From Oscillospiraceae bacterium (GTDB lineage Bacteria > Bacillota > Clostridia > Oscillospirales > Acutalibacteraceae), in NCBI GenBank assembly GCA_015065645.1, contig SVPW01000018.1, positions 1 to 40,276 on the forward strand: DNA of 40,276 nucleotides. The letters run 5' to 3'. The notes below the pieces were generated by a model. That model was not told where the DNA came from. It saw only the letters and a list, made by a program, of their open reading frames with translations, and made no database searches. A program made the translations under genes and the position numbers. Positions within the stretch are counted from its first letter, which is position 1. Each line of letters begins with the position of its first letter. Positions 33,800 to 40,276 of the stretch are shown here, piece by piece.

Positions 33800-34465
33800 T
33801 TGAAAAATCTTCAAATTGAAGCTTTATTTTCTTTAAATAATACTATTGCTGCTGAGTTATTTAGCGGAAAGTTGTATCCATTTGAGATATTACCCGAAAT
33901 TGCAGAATTTATTATTAAGCTGGGTAAAACTTTAGATAGCGAAATTTTTGAACAAAAGGGTGAAAATATTTGGATTGCACGCAATGCCGTAATCGCACCG
34001 AGTGCAAGCATTAGCGGTCCTTGTATAATTGATGAAAACGCTGAAGTAAGGCATTGTGCTTTTATTCGCGGAAATGCTATTGTTGGAAAAAGATGCGTTG
34101 TGGGAAATTCTACAGAGCTTAAAAATGTTCTTTTATTTGATAATGTTCAGGTGCCGCACTATAACTATGTGGGTGATTCTGTTTTAGGTTATCGTTCTCA
34201 TATGGGGGCGGGTGCCATTACTTCAAATGTTAAATCAGATAAAACTCTTGTAAGCATTAAATATGGTGATAAACGTATAGAAACCGGGCTTAAAAAATTT
34301 GGTGCAATTTTGGGGGACTGTGTTGAGGTTGGTTGTGGAAGCGTTTTAAATCCGGGAACAGTTATCGGAAAGAATACCAATATTTATCCTTTATCTATGG
34401 TTAGGGGTTATGTTCCACAAAATAGTATTTACAAAAAAATTGGTGAGGTTGTAATTAAGGAATGA
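33800..34465 (+). CDS. Left-handed beta-helix transferase-like protein (GlmU C-terminal-like)
   Basis: A 221-residue protein with a long hexapeptide-repeat region, starting about residue 50: IWIARNAVIAPSASISGPCIIDENAEV, then GNAIVGKRCVVGNSTELKNVLL and GAILGDCVEVGCGSVLNPGTVIG. This is a left-handed parallel beta-helix as in acyltransferases and the acetyltransferase half of GlmU. Related proteins are often annotated as UDP-GlcNAc pyrophosphorylase, but no N-terminal nucleotidyltransferase domain is present. I choose TTG 33800, with AAAGG 10 bases upstream; the open frame begins at TTG 33782, which overlaps this ribosome site. The stop overlaps the Nudix start. Confidence 0.82.
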   Translation: MKNLQIEALFSLNNTIAAELFSGKLYPFEILPEIAEFIIKLGKTLDSEIFEQKGENIWIARNAVIAPSASISGPCIIDENAEVRHCAFIRGNAIVGKRCVVGNSTELKNVLLFDNVQVPHYNYVGDSVLGYRSHMGAGAITSNVKSDKTLVSIKYGDKRIETGLKKFGAILGDCVEVGCGSVLNPGTVIGKNTNIYPLSMVRGYVPQNSIYKKIGEVVIKE

Positions 34466-34989
34466 TAAATTGCGAAAGATGGGATGTTGTAAACGAAGAC
34501 GGTATTCCCACAGGCAGAACGATTTTGCGTGGTGAAAATTCGCTAAAATCAGGGGAGTATCATCTTGTTGTTCATATCTGGATATTATCGTTAGATGGTA
34601 AGTTTTTAATACAACGCCGTTCTCCCGATAAAAAGCTTATGCCGGGTGAATGGGCTGCAACAGGTGGGGCGGCAATTACAGGTGAAGATTCATATATTGC
34701 TGCTCATAGGGAGCTTTTTGAAGAGCTTGGTATTGATTCATCACCTGATACCTTAAAAAAGCTTGTGCGTATTCGCAGGCGCAATTCACTTTTGGATGTT
34801 TGGGTGATTACGGTTGATTCATTTGCCCAGGCTATTACTTTGCAGGAAAGCGAAGTTGCTGAAGCATGTTGGGTCAGCAAAGAAACACTTGATGATATGA
34901 TTTCAAAAGGTTTGTTTCACAATTACGGTAAGGAGTATTTTGATACCGTTTTCTCAAAAATTAACAGTTATAAGGGAGAAATTAAATGA
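34462..34989 (+). CDS. Nudix hydrolase
   Basis: Hydrolyses nucleoside diphosphates linked to another moiety. The Nudix box is G-x5-E-x7-REL-x-EELGI, visible from GAAITGE to HRELFEELGI (about residues 72-94). The N-terminus EDGIPTGRTILRGENSL and VVHIWILSLDGKFLIQRRS resemble the isopentenyl-diphosphate isomerase/YfcD branch. The substrate is unknown. The four-base overlaps with both neighbours (ATGA) indicate translational coupling within a three-gene unit. Confidence 0.93.
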   Translation: MINCERWDVVNEDGIPTGRTILRGENSLKSGEYHLVVHIWILSLDGKFLIQRRSPDKKLMPGEWAATGGAAITGEDSYIAAHRELFEELGIDSSPDTLKKLVRIRRRNSLLDVWVITVDSFAQAITLQESEVAEACWVSKETLDDMISKGLFHNYGKEYFDTVFSKINSYKGEIK

Positions 34990-35933
34990 GTTTTAATTTA
35001 GAGGGTGAAAAGTGCCCTGTTTGTCACGCATATTTTTTTGAAGATGAAGATATTGTATTTTGTCCTGAATGCGGTGCGCCGCATCATAGAGATTGTTACA
35101 GCGCAATAGGTCACTGTGCGTATATTGATGCACATGGAACTGATTTACAATACGATAAGGTTAAAAAGCATCGCAAGGAAGAACCTGATACCGAAAATAA
35201 ACGTAATAATGAAGGCTATTCACATACACATTCAAATACAACAAATTGTAAAATGTGTGGGGAGGAATTTGAAAGGAGCGCACGCTCATGTCCTCGTTGT
35301 GGTGCACCTAATTTAGGTAATGTAAGAGGATTTGCACCCTTTGATTTATTAGGCGGCGTTCCTGCTGATATGGATATTGGCGATGGTGTTACCGCTGATG
35401 AGGCAAAGCGGTTTGTTGCTGTTAATACTCCTCGTTATATACCTAAATTTGCATCCTTTGCTGCAGGTAAAAAGGTATCATGGAATTGGTTGGCATTCTT
35501 TCTCCCGTGGGTTTGGTTTGCATCAAGAAAGATGTATTTGTATTCAATTATTGCTGTAATTTTTAATATAGCTTCTGTTTTGGTTATGAATCCTTTTTTA
35601 ATGCGCTTTTATGATTTAATCGGTGTAAGTACAAGGGTGGCTTCTGAAGAGGCAATGTCTGCTATAAACACAATCTCCAACCAGCACCCAACTCTTTTGA
35701 TTCTATTTTTAGTTGGAATTGCTGTTACTTTGATTATGCGTATTATATGCGGACTTTTCTCTGATGGAATTTACCGTAAACAGGTCATATCTTCAATTAA
35801 AAAGATACGCTCTGAGAGTGAGGATCAGGATGAGGATTATCGCAAAAAAGGCGGAGTTAGCTTTATTGCAATGCTTTTTGCATTTTTTGCAGGGGAGTAC
35901 TTACCGTTAATTGTTGCCGGCTTTTTAATTTAG
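34986..35933 (+). CDS. RING-finger/zinc-ribbon membrane protein with DUF2628-like domain
   Basis: Three parts can be seen in 315 residues. The N-terminal ~55 residues are a prokaryotic RING-finger family 1 module (CPVCHAYFFEDEDIVFCPECGAPHHRDCY, with Cys/His zinc ligands). Next comes a zinc ribbon (CKMCGEEF, CPRCGAPNL, about 88-112). The C-terminal half has about three membrane segments starting VSWNWLAFFLPWVWFASRKMYLYS, as in DUF2628 proteins. Such proteins are common in Clostridia and their function is unknown; a membrane sensor or scaffold role is speculation. It follows the Nudix gene with ATGA overlap. Confidence 0.85.
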   Translation: MSFNLEGEKCPVCHAYFFEDEDIVFCPECGAPHHRDCYSAIGHCAYIDAHGTDLQYDKVKKHRKEEPDTENKRNNEGYSHTHSNTTNCKMCGEEFERSARSCPRCGAPNLGNVRGFAPFDLLGGVPADMDIGDGVTADEAKRFVAVNTPRYIPKFASFAAGKKVSWNWLAFFLPWVWFASRKMYLYSIIAVIFNIASVLVMNPFLMRFYDLIGVSTRVASEEAMSAINTISNQHPTLLILFLVGIAVTLIMRIICGLFSDGIYRKQVISSIKKIRSESEDQDEDYRKKGGVSFIAMLFAFFAGEYLPLIVAGFLI

Positions 35934-35992
35934 ATTAAGGTATTTGCTATAAACTGATTTAAAACTTACAAAAATTTTAAGGAGTTATTATA

Positions 35993-36859
35993 ATGATAAA
36001 AAAAGCTATTATTCCCGCCGCAGGGCTTGGTACACGTGTTCTTCCGGCTTCTAAAGCTTTACCCAAAGAAATGCTTCCTATAGTGGACAAACCTGCAATT
36101 CAATACATAGTTGAAGAAGCGGTGAATGCAGGTATTACCGATATACTTATCATTACCAATCGTGGTAAGGGTGTTATAGAGGATCATTTTGATCACTCCA
36201 TTGAACTTGAAGCAATGCTTGAAAAACGTGGCAATACAGAGGTTCTGAAAGAATTACAGCGTGTTGCAAAACTTGCAAATATTTATTATATTCGTCAGCG
36301 TGAAACTAAAGGTCTTGGGGATGCGGTACTCAGAGCAAAGGAGTTTGTGGGAGATGAACCTTTTGCTGTGCTTTACGGTGATGATGTAATAATTGGCGAT
36401 ACGCCTGCTATTGGTGAGCTTTGTGATGCCTATGAAAAATATGGCAAAAGCATTGTGGGTATTAAAGAAGTATCTGATGAATTTGTTGTAAAATACTGTT
36501 CACTCAAGGTGGAAAAATTAGAAGAAAAAAACTATGCAGTAAGTGATATGATTGAAAAACCGAAACTTAATGAAAAGTTTTCTAACTATGCAATTCTTGG
36601 TCGATGTGTTTTAGATAGTGAAATCTTTAATATTCTTGAGAATACACCTTTGGGTGCAGGTGGCGAATTACAGCTTACCGATGCAATGGCTGTTATTGCA
36701 AGAGAAAAAGGTATGGTTGGTGTTGATTTTTCAGGCAAGCGTTATGATATGGGTAATAAATTTGGCATTTTGCAAGCTAATATTGAGGTAGGAATTAAGC
36801 ATCCCGAAATTTCCGAGCAACTTCGTCAATATATTAAAGAATTGGCTCAAAAATTATAA
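35993..36859 (+). CDS. galU: UTP-glucose-1-phosphate uridylyltransferase
   Basis: Makes UDP-glucose from UTP and glucose-1-phosphate for cell-envelope glycans. The N-terminus KKAIIPAAGLGTRVLPASKALPKEMLPIVDKP is the nucleotide-binding signature; further motifs are AVLYGDDVI, VEKLEE followed by MIEKPKL, and GAGGELQLTDAM with DFSGKRYDMGNK. 288 residues is typical. It begins 59 bases after the RING gene with AAGGAG; I see no convincing promoter in that gap. It overlaps the next gene by one base (TAATG). Confidence 0.96.
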   Translation: MIKKAIIPAAGLGTRVLPASKALPKEMLPIVDKPAIQYIVEEAVNAGITDILIITNRGKGVIEDHFDHSIELEAMLEKRGNTEVLKELQRVAKLANIYYIRQRETKGLGDAVLRAKEFVGDEPFAVLYGDDVIIGDTPAIGELCDAYEKYGKSIVGIKEVSDEFVVKYCSLKVEKLEEKNYAVSDMIEKPKLNEKFSNYAILGRCVLDSEIFNILENTPLGAGGELQLTDAMAVIAREKGMVGVDFSGKRYDMGNKFGILQANIEVGIKHPEISEQLRQYIKELAQKL

Positions 36860-37539
36860 TGAGATATAAAGCACTTTTATTTGACCTTGATAATACTTTG
36901 CTTGATTTTAATAAAACCGAATATCACGCTATTATTCAAACATTAAAAAAACATTGCTTGCCTGCAAGTGATGAAATTGCCGTAACCTACTCAAAGATTA
37001 ATAAATCCTTTTGGGAAGCATTTGAGAGAGGGGAAATTAAGCGAGAAGAAATCTTCGAAAATCGTTTTATAAAACTTTTTGAAACTATTGGTGTAAAAGC
37101 GGAGTCTTCGGCATTTGCTAAAGATTATTTTGATTTTTTAGCTTGCGGCCATGAAACGGTTGATGGTGCAAAGGAAATTCTTGAATGGTCTGTAAGTAAA
37201 GGCATTAAGGTTTATGCAATAACAAATGGTGTTGCGTATACGCAGTATAAAAGAATTAAAGAATCCGGGCTTAATAGGTTTTTCAGTGGTATTTTTATCT
37301 CTGAAGAGGTAGGATTTAAAAAGCCTGAAAAGCCATATTTTGATTATGTATTAAATCATATTGAGTCTTTTTTAAAAAATGAAATTCTAATAGTAGGGGA
37401 TTCAATGTCATCTGATATACTTGGCGGAAAAAACAGCGGTATTGATACATGCTGGTATAATCCTTATAATAATTCCGCTCAATATAAACCAACCTTTGAA
37501 ATTGATAAATTAATTCAAATTAAGGATATTTTAAAATAA
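36859..37539 (+). CDS. YjjG-like HAD-family nucleotidase
   Basis: A HAD-superfamily phosphatase with an alpha-helical cap, 226 residues. Motif I is LLFDLDNTLLDF with nucleophile Asp (near residue 9), motif II is AITNG, motif III includes KKPEKPYFDYVL, and motif IV is ILIVGDSMSSDILGGKNSGID. The DxDNTLLDF pattern fits YjjG/YfnB-type noncanonical pyrimidine nucleotidases, which clean up aberrant nucleotides. It is coupled to galU through TAATG and is followed by a terminator that overlaps its stop codon. Confidence 0.9.
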   Translation: MRYKALLFDLDNTLLDFNKTEYHAIIQTLKKHCLPASDEIAVTYSKINKSFWEAFERGEIKREEIFENRFIKLFETIGVKAESSAFAKDYFDFLACGHETVDGAKEILEWSVSKGIKVYAITNGVAYTQYKRIKESGLNRFFSGIFISEEVGFKKPEKPYFDYVLNHIESFLKNEILIVGDSMSSDILGGKNSGIDTCWYNPYNNSAQYKPTFEIDKLIQIKDILK

Positions 37540-37566
37540 CACAGCTAAGCTGTGTTATTTTTGTTT
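37534..37566 (+). terminator. Rho-independent terminator after the HAD gene
   Basis: AAATAACACAGC pairs with GCTGTGTTATTT (12 bp) around a TAA loop and is followed by TTGTTT. The stop codon of the HAD gene lies inside the 5' arm. Confidence 0.9.
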
Positions 37567-37567
37567 A

Positions 37568-37972
37568 ATGGGAAAATATACGGTAAAAATAATTTCGGTG
37601 ATTATTATAAAAAAGAAAATTAAAAAATTTATTTATAATTTGGCATTAGGCATTCCAATAGGTATTGTTAATGGGTTGTTTGGTGCAGGTGGTGGAATGT
37701 TAGCTGTTCCTTTTTTGAAAAAAACAGGTTTAGAACAAAAGAAATCTCACGCAAATGCAATAGCTGTTATTCTTCCTATTACACTATTATCTGCAATTCT
37801 TTATTTGGTAAATGGAAGTGTGAAATTTTCACAAGCTTGGATTTATATTCCAACAGGACTCATAGGTGCGATTTTGGGAACTTTAATTCTAAAGAAAATA
37901 TCACCAAAATGGCTAAAGAAAATTTTTGGTGCATTTATGATTTATGCAGGAATTAGAATGGTGATGAAATGA
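37568..37972 (+). CDS. TSUP/TauE-SafE transporter, first half-size subunit
   Basis: A hydrophobic protein of up to 134 residues with about four membrane helices and the TSUP motif GIVNGLFGAGGGMLAVPFLKK, plus SHANAIAVILPITLLSAI. TSUP carriers move sulfite, sulfonates or organic anions and normally have two such repeats in ~250 residues; this protein has only one. The second half is the next gene, overlapping by 4 bases. The start is uncertain: ATG 37568 has no ribosome site and directly follows a terminator, while a GTG around 37599 would give a shorter N-terminus. No promoter could be identified. Confidence 0.85.
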   Translation: MGKYTVKIISVIIIKKKIKKFIYNLALGIPIGIVNGLFGAGGGMLAVPFLKKTGLEQKKSHANAIAVILPITLLSAILYLVNGSVKFSQAWIYIPTGLIGAILGTLILKKISPKWLKKIFGAFMIYAGIRMVMK

Positions 37973-38331
37973 ATATAAGTGCATTGATTGCAGGTTTATT
38001 AAGCGGGATAATAGGCGCAATGGGGCTTGGAGGAGGAGCAGTATTAATAATTTACCTTGCTGTATTCACATCAACTCAGCAGCTTGCGGCACAAGGTATA
38101 AATCTCATTTTCTTTGTACCTATAGGTACATTAGCTGTGTTAATATATGCAAAACAACATCAAATAAGATGGCAAACGGTTTTACCCTTAGCCTGTGGCG
38201 GAATTATAGGCGCATTTATAGGTATTTTTTTAGCTGATTTTATAGGTGGACAATTAACGGCAAAGATTTTTGGCGGTTTTCTTATAATTCTTGGAATAAA
38301 AGAAATGCTAACCGTTGTGAAAAGAAAATAA
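37969..38331 (+). CDS. TSUP/TauE-SafE transporter, second half-size subunit
   Basis: A 120-residue membrane protein with about four helices. LIAGLLSGIIGAMGLGGGAVLIIYLAVF corresponds to the glycine-rich repeat motif of TSUP carriers, followed by QGINLIFFVPIGTLAVLIY and a C-terminal FGGFLIILGIKEML. It begins in the stop of the preceding half-transporter (ATGA), so the two are probably made in equal amounts and assemble as a heterodimer. The substrate is not predictable. Confidence 0.87.
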   Translation: MNISALIAGLLSGIIGAMGLGGGAVLIIYLAVFTSTQQLAAQGINLIFFVPIGTLAVLIYAKQHQIRWQTVLPLACGGIIGAFIGIFLADFIGGQLTAKIFGGFLIILGIKEMLTVVKRK

Positions 38332-38344
38332 GTTTAAAATACAA

Positions 38345-38378
38345 TATCCCCTCATTATTGAGGGGATAGAGTTACTAT
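38345..38378. terminator. Hairpin between convergent TSUP and GH30 genes
   Basis: A 10-bp stem TATCCCCTCA with TGAGGGGATA (38345-38354 and 38359-38368). The T-tract is weak on plus; on minus, ATTGTATTTT follows. Probable bidirectional terminator. Confidence 0.75.
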
Positions 38379-38382
38379 ATTA

Positions 38383-39636
38383 TTAAAAAGAAATTGTGTT
38401 GAATGACATAGGTTTTAAAATAAAATTCTTATCTTGAATTGTTAAAACCTTTTCTTTTTTATAAGGGTTTGCAATTATTGCAACAACACTACCGTCCGTA
38501 TTTTTAAATACAGCCGAGCATGTTGAGTGAGGTCCTTGTGTTTTTAACATTACAGCACCTTTTTTAACAAAATGAGAAAAATGTTTAACACAATAGTATT
38601 CGGGTGTTTTTTCAAAGTTTTTATCTTTTATGGTGAATAATGAATTTTGATGCCATCCCCAGGTGGAAAGTCCGCCTTCGTTTAACACCATATTCCAATA
38701 AACATTTGCTCTTGCTCCTGCTTTAAATGAACGTCTGTAAAGATCAAAAACATGCATGGCGTGTTCCCAAGTATTATTTCCGTCACCACATTCACATTCG
38801 GTATGAACCGCATTTTTTTGCGGATAATCTTCAATGAACATCTGTATTTCATTAGTTGCGCTCCATTGGAATCCAGCACCGCCAATACTTTTTCTTATCT
38901 TTTCATTTTGCATTATGGTATTAAAAATTTTTGTGTAATTATCACTCCAACAATTCGTACCAAGCCATATTTCACATAAATCCCCAATCTCATCAATAAG
39001 ATAGTTTGCAATAAAGTTTTCCATTTCATCAGCAGAGTATTGGCATGAAGGGAATTTGTGATCACATAAAAATTCATTTTGTGGATGCAGGTGTGATATT
39101 TTAATTCCTTCTTTTGCGTATTCTTCAATAAACTTTCTTAAATAAATTGCATACCCCTTTAAATTTTCATCGGTTTGTATTAACCTGCCATAATTACAAG
39201 CTTGTGGGTATTTCATCCAGGTTGGCGGACTCCAAGGAGAGGCGAAAAACATCATATCAGCACAACGCTTTTGTGCTTGCTTAATAGCAGGGATAATATA
39301 TTTTCTATCCCTGTCTATAGAAAAGTTATTCATTTCGTAATCGCCTTTGGTGTCGTTATAGCTATACCAATCTTCGGCAAAATCATTTGCCGCAACCGAA
39401 ATTCTGTTGTAACAAAAGCCAAAGCCTTCATCTGAGAATAAATCATCAAAAATTTCATTTTGTTTATCTTCGGGTAATGAATATATTGCTTTCATTCCTA
39501 TTTCATTAAAACAAGCACCGAAACCATATATTTCTTTTCCAAAAGGTTCTTTAATTTTAAGTTCTTCGCCTTTTTCTGCTGAAAATGAGTTAGCTTCAGT
39601 CCATTTTTCATTCTCGGTTGTTGAAATCCATTTCAT
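38383..39636 (-). CDS. Glycoside hydrolase family 30 protein, cytoplasmic
   Basis: A retaining beta-glycosidase of the GH30 type (glucosylceramidase/beta-1,6-glucanase/xylanase-like), 417 residues. The barrel begins with GFGACFNEIG (about 38-47); FFASPWSPPTWMK and HLHPQNE give the acid/base Glu188, and AVHTECECG the probable nucleophile Glu280. A short beta-sandwich remnant follows at the C-terminus. There is no signal peptide or membrane anchor, so it acts inside the cell on imported oligosaccharides. It is divergent from an AraC-type gene and has ribosome site GAGGTGA. Exact substrate is unknown, and no sugar transporter is in view. Confidence 0.9.
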   Translation of the reverse strand: MKWISTTENEKWTEANSFSAEKGEELKIKEPFGKEIYGFGACFNEIGMKAIYSLPEDKQNEIFDDLFSDEGFGFCYNRISVAANDFAEDWYSYNDTKGDYEMNNFSIDRDRKYIIPAIKQAQKRCADMMFFASPWSPPTWMKYPQACNYGRLIQTDENLKGYAIYLRKFIEEYAKEGIKISHLHPQNEFLCDHKFPSCQYSADEMENFIANYLIDEIGDLCEIWLGTNCWSDNYTKIFNTIMQNEKIRKSIGGAGFQWSATNEIQMFIEDYPQKNAVHTECECGDGNNTWEHAMHVFDLYRRSFKAGARANVYWNMVLNEGGLSTWGWHQNSLFTIKDKNFEKTPEYYCVKHFSHFVKKGAVMLKTQGPHSTCSAVFKNTDGSVVAIIANPYKKEKVLTIQDKNFILKPMSFNTISF

Positions 39637-39660
39637 AGTTAGTCACCTCGTTGGTATTAT

Positions 39661-39689
39661 AATATACTGTAATTTGATTTTTCTCGCAA
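39661..39689 (-). promoter_or_regulatory. Promoter of the GH30 gene
   Basis: Minus-strand TTGCGA (39689-39684) and TATATT (39666-39661) with a 17-base spacer, upstream of the GH30 start. It overlaps the divergent promoter below. Confidence 0.65.
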
Positions 39690-39702
39690 AAAGTAGTATA
39701 AT
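39674..39702 (+). promoter_or_regulatory. Promoter of the AraC-type gene
   Basis: TTGATT (39674-39679) and TATAAT (39697-39702) with a 17-base spacer, 33 bases before the start codon. Its -35 region lies inside the spacer of the GH30 promoter on the other strand. Confidence 0.7.
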
Positions 39703-39734
39703 AAATAGACAAATTTTTACTTTTGGTGATTTAT

Positions 39735-40136
39735 ATGCTTTATGAACTTATGCATTTGTGCAGTACAGATTATTTTAAAAAGATATATTGTGAAAATTTT
39801 TCTTTTTCGCCGCATATACATAACTGTTTTGAACTTGTTGTATGCCTGTCGGGTAAAACGTATATAACTGTAGATAAAAAAACTTACGAATTAAAAGCAG
39901 GGGAATCGGTGCTTATATTTCCGCATCAGATTCATTCGTTTGCATATAGCGAAAGCCGTCATATGATTTGCATATTCTCGCCTAAAACTGTATCGGCGTA
40001 TTTTAATCCTCGTTCAACATTAAAGCCTAAAAGCAACAAATTTGTACCCGATACTGCGCTTATAAACGTTCTGAATGATTATAAATGTAATTCGCAGAAG
40101 CTTTTTGAAAAGGGTGTGCTTTATCTGATATCTTAA
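39735..40136 (+). pseudogene. AraC-family regulator, sensor domain only (truncated)
   Basis: A 133-residue cupin-type sensor domain of an AraC/XylS regulator: FSFSPHIHNCFELVVCLSGKTYITVDKKTYELKAGESVLIFPHQIHSF is the sugar-binding beta-barrel pattern. Full-length members have ~270-290 residues ending in two helix-turn-helix motifs. Here the frame stops at 40136 after GVLYLIS, just before the DNA-binding domain would begin. GGTGAT supports ATG 39735. The neighbouring GH30 gene would be its natural target. Whether the gene is really broken or the sequence switches source at ~40130 cannot be decided here, so pseudogene status is provisional. Confidence 0.7.
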
Positions 40137-40276
40137 ATCAAGAGACTGATACTTATACACACTATAGATTTACCGACGGTGCTTATGTCGCAGTAAGCGA
40201 CACTGCATACACTTTCGACGAAGTTAATAAGATTATTTCTGTTGGCGACCCGAACGCCGGCTACATCTTTAATGCT
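40109..40276 (+). other. Foreign-looking right-end sequence, open frame to the window edge
   Basis: In a different frame from the AraC gene, codons are open from 40109 to the last base; the part from about 40148 reads YRFTDGAYVAVSDTAY and then TFDEVNKIISVGDPNAG. It does not resemble an AraC DNA-binding domain. Codon choice shifts to C-ending codons (GAC, AAC, GCC, GGC, TAC, ATC), unlike the rest of the window. It could be part of a surface or repeat protein, or an assembly join. Confidence 0.45.

Noticed and set aside
1-40276. CRISPR array, IS element, prophage, toxin-antitoxin or defence island
   Set aside because: No regularly spaced repeats, transposase, integrase, phage structural or nuclease/antitoxin pairs were seen; nearly every gene belongs to a recognised housekeeping or metabolic family.

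Overview
The window looks like a chromosomal segment from an AT-rich, low-GC Gram-positive bacterium of the class Clostridia, most likely a gut Oscillospirales/Ruminococcaceae-type organism. Four things point there: strong AGGAGG-type ribosome sites, consensus TTGACA/TATAAT promoters, the ffs-dnaX-ybaB-recR order, and the infC-rpmI-rplT and rnc-smc-ftsY blocks. The assignment is inferred from gene content and order; no 16S gene is present. Most of the window is conserved core genome. I found no phage, IS element, CRISPR array, tRNA or rRNA, and no gene-free stretch longer than 300 bases.

Layout. 1-1190 (+): the 3' part of a YebC-family regulator and a phosphoribosyltransferase-like gene. 1238-6602 (-): a glycerol-3-phosphate oxidation operon, glpP, GlpA-like dehydrogenase, FAD oxidoreductase, DUF1667 protein, HAD-IIA phosphatase and an MgtC-type membrane protein, with hairpins where GlpP antitermination would act. 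6605-8246 (-): rpiB, tsaB and tsaE. 8264-8912 (+): a membrane-anchored SurA-N-like protein. 8955-9719 (-): a PHP-domain hydrolase. 9733-10825 (+): an AzlC/AzlD amino-acid exporter pair.

10839-12209 (+): the translation operon infC-rpmI-rplT behind a structured leader with an attenuator, and with infC apparently starting at AUA. 12252-29723 (+): about 17.5 kb of fifteen tightly packed co-directional genes, trmH, dprA, topA, trmFO, plsX, rnc, an Elp3-like radical SAM gene, smc, ftsY, rdgB, yhbY, nadD, yqeK, rsfS and leuS. They cover RNA modification and processing, chromosome organisation, membrane targeting, NAD synthesis and ribosome biogenesis. 29781-33717 (-): SRP RNA, then dnaX, ybaB, recR, a DUF896 gene and a D-2-hydroxyacid dehydrogenase.

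33736-37563 (+): a beta-helix acyl/nucleotidyltransferase-like protein, a Nudix hydrolase, a RING/zinc-ribbon membrane protein, galU and a YjjG-like HAD phosphatase. 37568-38331 (+): two half-size TSUP/TauE transporters. 38383-39636 (-): a GH30 glycosidase without signal peptide, divergent from an AraC-type sensor gene (39735+) whose DNA-binding half is missing. The last ~140 bases differ in character from the rest and may be an assembly junction or a recombination boundary.

I do not see a convincing wholly new system. The best leads are the glpP-linked leader hairpins, the infC leader with its AUA start, the overlapping GH30/AraC promoters, and the abrupt right-hand end.
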